A DNA stretch of 64,000 bases from UBA1181 sp045639525 (GTDB lineage: Bacteria; Bacteroidota; Bacteroidia; Bacteroidales; Paludibacteraceae): positions 1 through 64,000 of the forward strand of contig JAZUDI010000044.1 in the NCBI GenBank assembly GCA_045639525.1. Direction: 5' to 3'. Each line of letters opens with the position of its first letter. The stretch's first letter is position 1. A model generated the notes under the pieces. The model was not told where the DNA came from. It worked only from the letters and a program-made list of their open reading frames with translations, and made no database searches. Shown in pieces: positions 26,910-37,300 of this stretch. Position numbers and translations under genes: made by a program.

Positions 26910-26941
26910 TTGTATTTTGTTTGCTGATTTGAGTATTTTTA
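26910..26941 (+). promoter_or_regulatory. Candidate promoter of the CrtI-like gene
   Basis: TTG at 26910-26912, 21 bases, TATTTTTA at 26934-26941 (one mismatch at the end). The leader to the ATG at 26966 would be under 20 bases. Confidence 0.45.
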
Positions 26942-26965
26942 CGCAGTGTTATGTGACGATTATCT

Positions 26966-28453
26966 ATGGCTAAGAAAATATTAATAATAGGCGGCGGTGT
27001 GGCTGGCCTGTCGGCGGGCATATATGCTCGCCTGAATGGGTTTGACGCACTAATTCTCGAGAAACATTCCATTGCAGGTGGCGTGTGTACGGCTTGGTAC
27101 CGAAAGGGCTATCGATTTGACTATAGTATCCAGTGGCTGGTTGGCACCCGTGAAGGCGCGTTCCATCAAACTTTTAAGGATACCAATGTCATCAATGATG
27201 ACGTGAAGATCCTGAATGCGGATTACCATACTCGAGTGGTGCTTCCGGATGGCGATGATATGGTGGTCTATACCGATATCGATAAGTGGTGTGACTATTT
27301 GATCAAACGTGCGCCCGAAGATGAGCGTAGTATCAAGAAACTTCGCAGGCACATGCATTGGAGCAAGCAGCTGACCCCCTTTGATGCCGCACCTCCTCTC
27401 CGTACTGTGTGGATGTATTTGGGGTTGTTGCCTCGCGTCTATAAACTGTTGTGGGCGGTCTTTCGCTTTGGCGGAAAAACTTACAAGGAATACATTGACA
27501 GCTTGGGATTTAAGAATGAATGGCTGCGGAATGCTTTGATGCGTAACTATGCGGATGATAAGTTTTCCGCCTTGGCTTTCCTGTTCATCTTGAGTTGGTA
27601 CACGCGAAAGAATGCGGGCTATCCGATTGGAGGATCATTAGGTGTTGCGGAGCGGATGCATCAGCGTTACACGGAGTTAGGTGGCGAGGTGCGTTTCAAA
27701 AGCAATGTGTCTGAAATCATCGTTGAGAATGACAAGGCGGTGGGTGTTCGGCTGGATGACGGAACGGAGATTCGTGCCGATTACGTGATCAGCGCCGCGG
27801 ATGGCTATACGACAATCTTCGAGTTCTTGAAGGGCAAATATTTGTCGGATGAGGTGAAGCATGCCTATGAGCATTGGGAGCCCTATCCTGCTATCGTCCA
27901 GATTTCTTTAGGCGTCAATGCCAAACTGGAGACGCAATATCCTGTCCAGGTGATTTTGGGCGAGCGTAAGATTAGTGAACAGGTGAAAATAGCTCACAAT
28001 TATCGCATCCTTAATTATAGTTTCGACCATACGATGGCTCCTGAAGGCAAAACTTGCATCGTAATTCGCTTCGAAAGCCCTTACGATTTGTGGAAAGGGA
28101 TGGATAAGGAGACCTATGATGCGGAGAAGGAGAACATTAAACGCTATGCGTTGCAGTTGTTGGAGGAGAATTATCCTGGACATTCTGCGGATGTCGAGGT
28201 GTGTGATGTGGCGACTCCGCTTACGACGGTGCGTTATACAGGCGCTTGGCGAGGATCCTATGAAGGATTCAAGGTCTCCAACCGTAATATTACGGCGCAA
28301 TTGAACCAAACACTTCCTGGACTGGATGGTTTTTATATGGTCGGACATTGGCTCTTCCCGGGCGGTGGTGTGCCGCCATCTGTTCATTCGGGTAAATGGG
28401 CTTTGCAGTTGATTTGCAAGAAAGAGGGAAAAAAGGTGAAGTTCAATCAATAG
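26966..28453 (+). CDS. Phytoene desaturase-like FAD-dependent oxidoreductase
   Basis: 495 residues. N-terminal dinucleotide-binding motif IIGGGVAGLSAGIYARLNGF, then ILEKHSIAGGVCTAWYRKGYRFD, which is typical of the CrtI/carotenoid isomerase group of amine oxidase-fold proteins. The C-terminus has GLDGFYMVGHWLFPGGGVPP, the FAD-closing motif of the same group. Homologues act on polyisoprenoids or as retinol saturase-like reductases. No carotenoid gene (crtB, crtE) is nearby, so the substrate is open. It is followed 83 bases later by an acyltransferase with its own promoter, so they need not form an operon. Confidence 0.8.
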   Translation: MAKKILIIGGGVAGLSAGIYARLNGFDALILEKHSIAGGVCTAWYRKGYRFDYSIQWLVGTREGAFHQTFKDTNVINDDVKILNADYHTRVVLPDGDDMVVYTDIDKWCDYLIKRAPEDERSIKKLRRHMHWSKQLTPFDAAPPLRTVWMYLGLLPRVYKLLWAVFRFGGKTYKEYIDSLGFKNEWLRNALMRNYADDKFSALAFLFILSWYTRKNAGYPIGGSLGVAERMHQRYTELGGEVRFKSNVSEIIVENDKAVGVRLDDGTEIRADYVISAADGYTTIFEFLKGKYLSDEVKHAYEHWEPYPAIVQISLGVNAKLETQYPVQVILGERKISEQVKIAHNYRILNYSFDHTMAPEGKTCIVIRFESPYDLWKGMDKETYDAEKENIKRYALQLLEENYPGHSADVEVCDVATPLTTVRYTGAWRGSYEGFKVSNRNITAQLNQTLPGLDGFYMVGHWLFPGGGVPPSVHSGKWALQLICKKEGKKVKFNQ

Positions 28454-28480
28454 AAGGAGTGCTCGACTCATGTCGGGCAT

Positions 28481-28512
28481 TTTGTTGTTTTGTCTGAAAT
28501 GAACTATCTTTG
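28481..28512 (+). promoter_or_regulatory. Promoter of the acyltransferase gene
   Basis: TTTG at 28481-28484, 20 bases, TATCTTTG at 28505-28512, full consensus. It overlaps the longest possible ORF start (28510), which therefore cannot be used; the ATG at 28537 fits. Confidence 0.7.
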
Positions 28513-28536
28513 TCCTATACACGATTTGAGCGACTT

Positions 28537-29547
28537 ATGAGTGACCGAAGAATGATGTTGGAACAGGATATCCCGGTCGAAAATAATTTCGACCTGTTGC
28601 GCCTTATCTTGGCGTTGTCGGTTTTCTGTACCCATTACGATCGTATTTTTGGCGAGAGGATGATCAATTTTCCGATAACCATCTCCACCTCTGTTTCCTC
28701 CTTTTTCGTGATCAGTGGGTTCCTGATTTATAGGAGTTGTTTGCGCAGTTCTTCGTTGCGTAGTTTCTGGGAGAAGCGTTTCCGACGCATCCTTCCCGCG
28801 TATGTGTTGATTGTACTGCTGGTTATCGCCTTGTTCTTCCCTTTTTCAACGTTTGGTCTCCGTGATTACATCTTTTCTTCGGATATGGTGAAATACCTTT
28901 TAGCCAACCTCACCACGTTGAATTTCCTTCATCCCGGATTACCGGGCGTGATGGATGGGGCGGCGGTGAATCCCTCTTTGTGGACCATTAAAATAGAGCT
29001 TCTTTTGTATTTGTCCACGCCGCTTTGGGTGTTGCTTTACGAGCGGTTAGACCGCTCCCTTTCCCTCTTTGTGGTGACGCTTTTCTCCGTCGTTTCGGTT
29101 TTGCTGCGTTGGCATGCGGATGTGACGGGCGTGGCCGTTTATGATCTTGTGGGGAAGTGGGGATCGCTCGCTGCTTGCTATCTGGCGGGCATCTCACTCT
29201 ACCTCTATCGGGATCTTCTCCAAAGGTATAAATGGTATCTGTTTGTCCCTTGCCTATTGTTGCTGTTGGTTACGGATGCGCCCTATGTGATAGAGGCGGT
29301 GCTACCTTTCGCATTGGGGGTAGTGCTCTTTGTGGTCGCCTTCTCCTTCCCCTTTTTGAATGGCTTTGGTAAGTTCGGGGATCTATCTTATGGCATCTAT
29401 GTTTATCACGGCCCTGTCATATTCTTTACCATTTGTTTGGGATGGAAGCTCTCTCTCTTGGGGTTTGTCGCCACATTGGCGATTACGCTGTTGTCTGCGT
29501 TCTTGTCGTGGCATTTGCTGGAGAAAAGAGTCTTGAGGCGATCTTGA
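28537..29547 (+). CDS. Acyltransferase 3 family membrane protein
   Basis: 336 residues from the ATG at 28537, chosen because the promoter -7 box ends at 28512. About ten membrane segments. Family motifs: NFDLLRLILALSVFCTHY with the conserved His near the end of helix 1, FFVISGFLIYRS, FWEKRFRRILPAYV, and YGIYVYHGPVIF near the C-terminus. Such enzymes O-acetylate or otherwise acylate sugars of lipopolysaccharide, capsule or peptidoglycan at the inner membrane. No polysaccharide gene cluster surrounds it, so the acceptor is unknown. Confidence 0.85.
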   Translation: MSDRRMMLEQDIPVENNFDLLRLILALSVFCTHYDRIFGERMINFPITISTSVSSFFVISGFLIYRSCLRSSSLRSFWEKRFRRILPAYVLIVLLVIALFFPFSTFGLRDYIFSSDMVKYLLANLTTLNFLHPGLPGVMDGAAVNPSLWTIKIELLLYLSTPLWVLLYERLDRSLSLFVVTLFSVVSVLLRWHADVTGVAVYDLVGKWGSLAACYLAGISLYLYRDLLQRYKWYLFVPCLLLLLVTDAPYVIEAVLPFALGVVLFVVAFSFPFLNGFGKFGDLSYGIYVYHGPVIFFTICLGWKLSLLGFVATLAITLLSAFLSWHLLEKRVLRRS

Positions 29548-29858
29548 CAAGCTATTGTTCCTCGCTTTTCCCTGTTGTTGTCTGTTATGAAAAAATATTC
29601 CGAAAATTTATCACTTTTCTGAATCCTTCTGAAGATGGATGTGGTGCGTTTGTTGTCCAAAGTGGAATGTTGTCTCTCCGTTTTTGCCCTTGCGAGTTGA
29701 CTGAAAAGGAGATTTTTCTTTCGACTATTGGCGTGTTCGGTTTCCCAAAACGGAAAACTTTTTAAATTGTTGAAAACTTTATAATGCAGATAGTCAAATG
29801 TTTAATATGTAAAAACGGATAACTTTGGATGTTTGTTAATAACTATTTGCTCTTCTTT
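29548..29858. other. Intergenic region before nrdJ
   Basis: About 310 bases without a convincing gene. Because NrdJ needs adenosylcobalamin, I looked for the B12-box of a cobalamin riboswitch and did not find one. Confidence 0.5.
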
Positions 29859-29889
29859 TTTGTGTTTTTTGTAAAGAGCATTAATATTG
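29859..29889 (+). promoter_or_regulatory. Promoter of nrdJ
   Basis: TTTG at 29859-29862, 19 bases, TAATATTG at 29882-29889 (one mismatch). Confidence 0.6.
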
Positions 29890-29972
29890 CAATACCAATC
29901 ATTGAGAGCAAAGGTCAATGATGGGGAATATGAAATGAAGTGATTAACCCAATAGTCAAAGAAACGAATTTG

Positions 29973-32516
29973 ATGGGAACAAAAGTTTATTCATTTGAGG
30001 ATGCATATCAATCTTCGCTCCGCTATTTCGAGGGTGATGAATTGGCTGCCCATGTATGGGTAAACAAGTATGCCTTGAAAGACTCTTTGGGTAATATCTA
30101 TGAGAAAGATCCCGACGAAATGCATCGCCGTCTGGCGAATGAGATCGCAAGGGTGGAGGCAAAATATCCGAACCCGCTCACTGCGGAACAACTCTTTGAT
30201 TTGTTCGCTCATTTCAAGTACATTGTGCCACAGGGCAGTCCTATGTCCGGCATTGGTAATCCTTATCAGATATCATCTTTGTCCAACTGTTTCGTGATTG
30301 GTGCGGAAGGCCCTGCCGACTCTTACGGCGCGATTATGAAGATGGATGAGGAGCAGGTGCAGTTGATGAAACGCCGAGGTGGCGTGGGTCACGATTTGTC
30401 CCATATCCGTCCGAAGGGATTTCCTGTACGGAATTCGGCGCTGACCTCAACAGGATTGGTCCCATTTATGGAACGCTATTCCAATTCCACCCGTGAAGTG
30501 GCGCAGGATGGCAGACGAGGCGCCTTGATGTTGAGTGTTTCCGTTAAGCATCCAGAGGCAGAGGCGTTCATTGACGCGAAGATGACGGAGGGAAAGGTGA
30601 CGGGCGCCAATGTTTCCGTAAAAATAGATGATTCGTTCATGCGAGCGGTCGTGGCCGATTCCTCGTATGTGCAACAATATCCGGTTGATTCGGAAAACCC
30701 GCTTGTGAGCAAAGAGATTTCTGCGAGGGCTTTGTGGCAAAAGATTGTACACAACGCTTGGAAATCGGCTGAACCAGGCATTCTCTTCTGGGATACGATC
30801 CTTCGTGAATCGGTGCCTGACTGCTATGCTTCGCAAGGTTTCCGGACCGTTTCAACCAACCCTTGCGGCGAGATTCCTCTCTGCCCGTACGACAGTTGTC
30901 GATTGTTGGCGATTAACCTTTACTCCTATGTGAAGGAACCGTTCCAAGAGAGCGCTCAGTTCGATTTTGAACTGTTGAAGTCTCACGCCCAAATGGCGCA
31001 GCGGATTATGGATGATATCGTTGACTTGGAGTTGGAGATGATCGACCGTATCATAGAAAAAGTAAAATCGGATCCGGAGAGCGATGAGGTGAAATCCACC
31101 GAATTGACGCTGTGGAAAAAGATAAAGGAGAAAAGCGCGAAGGGAAGACGTACTGGCGTGGGTACCACTGCAGAGGGCGATATGTTAGCCGCAATGGGAC
31201 TTGTCTATGGATCACCTGAGGCGGTTTACTTCTCCGAACAGGTTCACAAAGTGATCGCTGTTGAGGCTTACCGCTCCTCCGTCACGATGGCTAAAGAGCG
31301 CGGCGCTTTTGAGATATATGACGCGAAAGCGGAGGCGGAGAATCCGTTCATTGTTCGATTGAAGGAGGCTGATGCGGCGCTCTATGAGGAGATGACGAGG
31401 TATGGCCGACGTAATATAGCGTGTTTGACCATCGCACCTACGGGTACGACTAGTTTGATGACACGGACAACTTCTGGTATCGAACCGGTGTTTATGCCAG
31501 TCTACAAACGCAGACGCAAGGTGAATCCAGGCGATGCGGGCGTCCATGTGGATTATGTGGATGAGGTGGGAGATTCCTTCGAAGAGTATGTGGTTTTCCA
31601 TCCGAAGTTCCTCACCTGGATGCGGACGAAGGGATACGATACCTCGAAGAACTATTCGCAAGCGGAGATCGACAAGTTGGTGATTGAATCACCTTATTAT
31701 AAATCCACCACGCAAGATGTGGATTGGATGGCCAAGGTTCGCATGCAGGGAAGAATCCAACGTTGGGTGGACCACTCCATCAGTGTAACGATCAATGTTC
31801 CCGAAAACGCTACCGAAGAGTTGGTGGGCGCACTTTACGAGGAGGCTTGGCGTTCTGGTTGTAAGGGTGTCACGGTTTACCGAGAGGGATCTCGTTCCGG
31901 TGTGATGGTCTCCACCAAGAAGGAGAGTCCGAAGGAAGAGGGACAAACTGCTTTCTTGAAAGCGGGCGAAGCGAGACCGAAGGCGTTGGACGCTGATGTG
32001 GTGCGTTTCCAAAACAATAAGGAGAAGTGGATCGCCTTTGTGGGATTGATCGATGGACGTCCGTATGAGATATTCACTGGTTTGGCGGATGACGAGGATG
32101 GCTTGTTGATCCCCAAGACGGTCAATTCAGGAAAGATCATCCGTAATGTGGATGAAGATACGGGCTTGAGTCGCTACGATTTTCAATTCTCCAATAGGAG
32201 AGGGTATAAGACCACCATTGAAGGGTTGTCCTATAAGTTCAATCCGGAATATTGGAACTACGCAAAACTGATTTCTGGTGTATTGCGCTATGGAATGCCT
32301 ATTGACCAGGTCATTAAATTGGTGGCTGGCCTACAGTTGAACAGTGAGACAATCAACAACTGGAAAAATGGTGTGGAGCGAGCCTTGAAGAAGTATATAC
32401 CGAATGGTACTGAGGCCAAGGGAATGGTCTGTGAGAAGTGTGGACAGAAGTCCATCCGTTATCAGGAGGGATGTTTGATCTGTACCAATTGCGGGTACTC
32501 GAAATGTGGAGGATAG
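29973..32516 (+). CDS. nrdJ: Adenosylcobalamin-dependent (class II) ribonucleotide reductase
   Basis: 847 residues from the ATG at 29973; an in-frame GTG at 29940 would add eleven residues unlike the family. It reduces ribonucleotides to deoxyribonucleotides using B12, with or without oxygen. Visible marks: SLSNCFVIG (first active-site Cys), RRGGVGHDLSHIRPKG, STNPCGEIPL (radical Cys in the finger loop), IAPTGTTSLM, and a C-terminal zinc ribbon CEKCGQKSIRYQEGCLICTNC ending in GYSKCGG. Single gene with its own promoter and terminator. No B12 riboswitch was seen, so expression is probably constitutive. Confidence 0.94.
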   Translation: MGTKVYSFEDAYQSSLRYFEGDELAAHVWVNKYALKDSLGNIYEKDPDEMHRRLANEIARVEAKYPNPLTAEQLFDLFAHFKYIVPQGSPMSGIGNPYQISSLSNCFVIGAEGPADSYGAIMKMDEEQVQLMKRRGGVGHDLSHIRPKGFPVRNSALTSTGLVPFMERYSNSTREVAQDGRRGALMLSVSVKHPEAEAFIDAKMTEGKVTGANVSVKIDDSFMRAVVADSSYVQQYPVDSENPLVSKEISARALWQKIVHNAWKSAEPGILFWDTILRESVPDCYASQGFRTVSTNPCGEIPLCPYDSCRLLAINLYSYVKEPFQESAQFDFELLKSHAQMAQRIMDDIVDLELEMIDRIIEKVKSDPESDEVKSTELTLWKKIKEKSAKGRRTGVGTTAEGDMLAAMGLVYGSPEAVYFSEQVHKVIAVEAYRSSVTMAKERGAFEIYDAKAEAENPFIVRLKEADAALYEEMTRYGRRNIACLTIAPTGTTSLMTRTTSGIEPVFMPVYKRRRKVNPGDAGVHVDYVDEVGDSFEEYVVFHPKFLTWMRTKGYDTSKNYSQAEIDKLVIESPYYKSTTQDVDWMAKVRMQGRIQRWVDHSISVTINVPENATEELVGALYEEAWRSGCKGVTVYREGSRSGVMVSTKKESPKEEGQTAFLKAGEARPKALDADVVRFQNNKEKWIAFVGLIDGRPYEIFTGLADDEDGLLIPKTVNSGKIIRNVDEDTGLSRYDFQFSNRRGYKTTIEGLSYKFNPEYWNYAKLISGVLRYGMPIDQVIKLVAGLQLNSETINNWKNGVERALKKYIPNGTEAKGMVCEKCGQKSIRYQEGCLICTNCGYSKCGG

Positions 32517-32610
32517 TGATATAAGTTTGATATAATATTAATTTGAATATTTTATTTCTTTTATAAAATACTTTGTTTCATAATTAATATGTTTTTTTGA
32601 TTTGCAGTGG

Positions 32611-32646
32611 AAGGCCCCCGGAGTGATCCTCGGGCCTTTTTTTATT
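32611..32646 (+). terminator. Terminator of nrdJ
   Basis: AAGGCCC / GGGCCTT stem extended by partial pairing inside, then seven T. Confidence 0.8.
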
Positions 32647-32686
32647 ATGAATTATGTGATGTCGATCGTTAATGAAGGTGGAATGT

Positions 32687-32720
32687 AAAAAAAAGAGCCG
32701 CCATGTTGACATGACAGCTC
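32687..32720 (-). terminator. Terminator of the WcaJ-like gene
   Basis: On the minus strand GAGCTGTCATGT / ACATGGCGGCTC hairpin followed by eight T. Confidence 0.8.
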
Positions 32721-32762
32721 CCTGATATTCGTTTATTTGAACTAAATCTTATCTCTTAATTA

Positions 32763-34178
32763 TCAATAGGCTTTTTCCTCTCCTCTGATCATATTGGTGA
32801 CGGTCTTGATGATGATCTTCAAATCGAGCCAGAAGGTCCAGTTCTCAATGTACCATACATCCTGTTTGATGCGTCCCTCCATCTCGGAAAGATCTTTGGT
32901 CTCTCCTCTGAATCCGGTCACTTGCGCCCATCCTGTAATGCCTGGCTTGGCGAAGTGCCTTACCATATATTTATCGATTATATGGGAGTACTCCTCCGTG
33001 TGCTTCAACATGTGGGGACGAGGTCCTACGATAGACATGTCGCCGATGAGCACATTCAGGAATTGAGGCATCTCATCCAAATTAGTTCTACGCATAAAGG
33101 CACCGATTTTGGTGATGCGGGCATCTCCTTTGGTGGCTTGTTTCTTGTCTGCGTCCTCGTTGACCGTCATGGTTCTGAATTTCAGACAAGTGAAGTCCTT
33201 TCCATTCTCACCTGTCCTCTTCTGCTTGAAGAAGATAGGCCCTTTTGAAGTTAGTTTGATGATGGAACCCAATACGATGAAAAGGATAGGGAAGAGACAG
33301 ATGGTGAATAGCAAAGAAACGAAGATGTCGAAAGTTCTCTTGATGAACTTGTTGAATCCCTTCTTTAATGGTTCCTCCCGCAATGAAATGATTGGAATGG
33401 AGTCCGCCAAAGTTGTCAAGGATACCGATTTGCGGATGAATCGCATAAAATCGGGCACGATATAAAATCTGATGAGGTTGTTCTCCGCGTATTTCAAGAT
33501 AGGTAACGCCTTACGGTCGTCTCCGGCAGGTAGCGCACAGATGATTTCGTCTGCACCGTACTCTTCGGCGAATCGCTCCACGTCGGCCAATGTTCCCTTC
33601 ACCAGCGTTGGATCCACTTTGTAGTCCTCTTTCGCGCGGTCGTCGAAGAATCCGATGAATCTATATCCGTATTCGAGATTTTTGACGGTGGAGCTATATA
33701 CCCTTTGCGCTACACTACCAGCGCCGAGGATGATCAGTTGCCTATGGTTACCGCCGTGTGATCGGTAACTTTTCAGTATGAGGCGGGAAAAGACACGCCA
33801 TGATGCGATAACTAGGAATACACCGACGATGTAGATCGCCCAGTAGATGGGGCTGAACATCGCATTGCTCAATATGGTGGTGGAGGCGATCAATATTCCG
33901 CCGAATATGGCAGCTGTCTTGAAGACTAACGCCACGATATTCTCGGAGTTGACGATACGCCTATCAAGGATGATACCCGTGCTGAAAAGACTGATGGCAT
34001 AGGCCATGTTGACGAGCACCATATGGTATTTGAGCCCTAAATATGAGATGATTTCGGGCTTATATAGGTACATCACTGCCCAAAAAAGTGCGTTCACCAG
34101 AATGAAATCGCCCAAGCCGACGAAAAATCTGATGGTGCTGGCGTGCTGCTGTTGTGTTTTTTTGTTCCTCATTTCCAA
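32763..34178 (-). CDS. Undecaprenyl-phosphate sugar phosphotransferase, WcaJ-like
   Basis: 471 residues. Four N-terminal membrane helices, a cytosolic nucleotide-binding-like domain (QLIILGAGSVAQRVY near residue 147), then a fifth hydrophobic stretch and the catalytic bacterial sugar transferase domain: KRTFDIFVSLLFTICLFP, GPIFFKQKRTGENGKDF, KFRTM, RRTNLDEMPQFLNVL, MSIVGPRPHM. It moves a sugar-1-phosphate, often glucose or galactose, from UDP-sugar to undecaprenyl phosphate, the first step of exopolysaccharide or capsule assembly. It stands alone, without glycosyltransferases. An exact minus-strand -7 element (TATCTTTG, plus 34218-34225) lies upstream. Confidence 0.88.
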   Translation of the reverse strand: MEMRNKKTQQQHASTIRFFVGLGDFILVNALFWAVMYLYKPEIISYLGLKYHMVLVNMAYAISLFSTGIILDRRIVNSENIVALVFKTAAIFGGILIASTTILSNAMFSPIYWAIYIVGVFLVIASWRVFSRLILKSYRSHGGNHRQLIILGAGSVAQRVYSSTVKNLEYGYRFIGFFDDRAKEDYKVDPTLVKGTLADVERFAEEYGADEIICALPAGDDRKALPILKYAENNLIRFYIVPDFMRFIRKSVSLTTLADSIPIISLREEPLKKGFNKFIKRTFDIFVSLLFTICLFPILFIVLGSIIKLTSKGPIFFKQKRTGENGKDFTCLKFRTMTVNEDADKKQATKGDARITKIGAFMRRTNLDEMPQFLNVLIGDMSIVGPRPHMLKHTEEYSHIIDKYMVRHFAKPGITGWAQVTGFRGETKDLSEMEGRIKQDVWYIENWTFWLDLKIIIKTVTNMIRGEEKAY

Positions 34179-34318
34179 ATAAGTAGGATGACTCCCCGTC
34201 TTTAATAGTAACTCTTACAAAGATATAATAAAAGTTTATTAACTTTAACTGAAAAAAGTGGTATGAACACTCTTTTTTTTTCTTATTTTTGTACTTTGAT
34301 ATACAAAATTGATTTTTT

Positions 34319-37300
34319 ATGGGATTCAGTGATCTGCTATCTAAGCTATTTGGAAATAAGGCTCAACGCGATCAGCGTGAGATTCAGCCTATTGTAAACA
34401 AAATAAAAGAGGTTTATCCATCTATTCAAAAATTGTCGAACGATGAGTTGCGTGAGCGCACACGTTCTGTTCGGGAAAAAATTAGTTTGTATGTAGCCGA
34501 TGAGATGTCGAAAATCGAAGAGCTGCGATCTGAAATCGATGGAATGGATGTCGAAAAGCGTGAGGCGGTTTACGAGCAAATCGATGAGTTGGACAAGAAG
34601 ATCGTTGAGAAATTCAAAGTAGTGCTTGACGATGTTCTTCCGGAGGTGTTCGCTATTGTGAAAGATACTGCCCGTCGTTTCTCTGAGAACGAGACGGTGG
34701 AGGTGACTGCGACCGATATGGATCGTGACCTCGCCGCTACCAAGGATTTTGTCGAGATTGATGGCGACAAGGCGTTGTATCACAACCATTGGATTGCCGG
34801 CGGTAACGAGATTCAGTGGAACATGGTCCACTACGATGTCCAATTGTTCGGAGGTGTTGTCCTTCACAAGGGAAAGATCGCGGAGATGGCGACCGGTGAG
34901 GGTAAAACTTTGGTCGGTACGTTGCCTGTATTCTTGAATGCGTTGACCGGATATGGTGTCCATGTGATCACTGTGAACGATTACTTGTCTAAGCGTGACT
35001 CCGAGTGGATGGGACCATTGTTCCAATTCCACGGTTTGAGTGTGGATTGTATCGACAAGCATCGCCCTAATTCGGCGGAGAGACGTAACGCCTATCGTGC
35101 GGACATCACATTCGGTACGAACAATGAGTTCGGTTTCGACTACCTTCGTGATAATATGGCTACCAACCCTTCCGAGTTGGTGCAACGCAAACACTTCTAT
35201 GCGATTGTCGATGAGGTCGATTCCGTATTGATCGATGACGCCCGTACACCATTGATTATATCTGGTCCGGTGCCACAAGGAGAAGATCAATTGTTTGATC
35301 AGTTGTGCCCTCGGGTGGAGCAGTTGGTCGCCCTTCAAAAGACGATGGCCACCAACTATTTGACCGAGGCGAAGAGATTATTGAAATCGGACAACAAGGA
35401 GGAGCAGACAGAGGGTGCTTTGGCGCTTTTCCGTTCGTATAAGGCATTGCCAAAGAATACCCCGCTTATCAAATTCTTGTCCGAGCAAGGTAACAAGACC
35501 ATCTTGTTGGAGACGGAGAAAATCTATATCGCGGAGCAAAACAAGAACATGCATATCGCGACCGATCCGTTGTATTTCGTGATCGACGAGAAAAACCGTT
35601 CTGTGGAGTTGACCGATAAGGGTATCGAGGCTTTGACTGGTGCGTCTGACGATCCATCCTTCTTCGTGTTGCCAGATGTGGGTTCAGAGTTGACTTTGGT
35701 TGAAAAGAGTGGACTCTCCGCTGATGAGAAGCAAGCTAAGAAGGATGAAGTCCTTCAGAACTATGCGATCAAGTCTGAGCGCGTACATACCGTTAACCAG
35801 TTGTTGAAGGCATATGCCCTCTTCGACAAGAACCAGGAGTATGTTGTGGTGGATGGACAAGTGAAGATTGTGGATGAGCAGACGGGCCGTATTATGGAGG
35901 GACGTCGTTACTCCGATGGCTTGCACCAAGCGATCGAGGCGAAAGAGAGGGTGAAGGTGGAGGCCGCTACCCAAACATTCGCGACCATCACATTGCAAAA
36001 CTATTTCAGAATGTATTCCAAACTTGCGGGTATGACCGGTACTGCCGAGACAGAGGCTGGCGAGTTCTGGAACATCTATAAGTTGGATGTCGTTGTCATC
36101 CCAACCAACCGTCCGATCGCCCGTATTGATATGGAGGACCGTGTCTTCCGTACCAAGAGGGAGAAGTATAAGGCTGTGATTGAGGAGATTGTCCGTTTGG
36201 TGGAGTGTGGCCGTCCAGTTCTTGTGGGTACCACTTCCGTGGATATTTCGGAACAGTTGAGTAAGATGTTGACCATGAGAAAGATCGAGCATAACGTTCT
36301 GAATGCCAAGTTGCACCAAAAGGAGGCCGATATCGTCGCGGAGGCCGGTAAGAGCAGTATCGTGACCATCGCCACCAACATGGCGGGTCGTGGTACCGAT
36401 ATCAAACTATCTGACGAGGTGAAGGCTGCTGGCGGTTTGGCCATCATCGGTACAGAACGTCATGAGTCACGTCGTGTCGATCGTCAGTTGAGAGGACGTG
36501 CCGGACGTCAAGGAGATCCGGGATCTTCTGTATTCTATGTCTCTTTGGAGGACAATTTGATGCGTATCTTCGGTTCTGATAGAATCTCCAGCGTCATGGA
36601 TAAACTCGGATTCAAGGAGGGTGAGATGATTGAGGATCGTATGATCACGAAGTCTATTGAACGTGCGCAGAAGAAGGTGGAGGAAAACCACTTCGGTACT
36701 CGTAAGCGTTTGTTGGAATTCGATGATGTCATGAATAAACAACGTGAGGTCGTTTACCGTAAGCGCCGCCAGACATTGTTGGGTGAGCGTTTGGGTGTGA
36801 ACACGATGAATATGATCGACGGTGTGGCATTCTCGATCGCCAAGAATTCCCGACCAAACTATGCATTCGATTATTATGAGAGTGAGGCGCGTAGAATATT
36901 CGCGATTGAATCTCCGATCACCGAGGAGCAATTCAAAAACATGAGTGTCGATACTGCGGCGGATGTTTTGTTCAAGGCCGCTATGGAAACATTCAAGCGT
37001 AAAATGGATAACATCGCCAATGTGGCTATGCCTGTGGTGAAGCGTGTCTATGAGGAGCAAGGTGATCGTTTCGAAAATATGATCATCCCTATCACAGACG
37101 GTAAGTTGATGTATAATATCCCTGTCAACCTGAAGGAGGCTTATGAGTCTGAGGGTAAGGCAATTGTGAAGGCTTTTGAACGTGGCGTCTTGTTGCATAC
37201 CATCGATGAATATTGGAAAAAACATTTGCGTGAGATGGATGAGTTGCGTCACTCTGTTCAGAATGCCACTTACGAGCAAAAAGATCCGTTGTTGATCTAT

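Noticed and set aside
29548..29972. Cobalamin riboswitch before nrdJ
   Set aside because: No B12-box or matching helices were found by eye.
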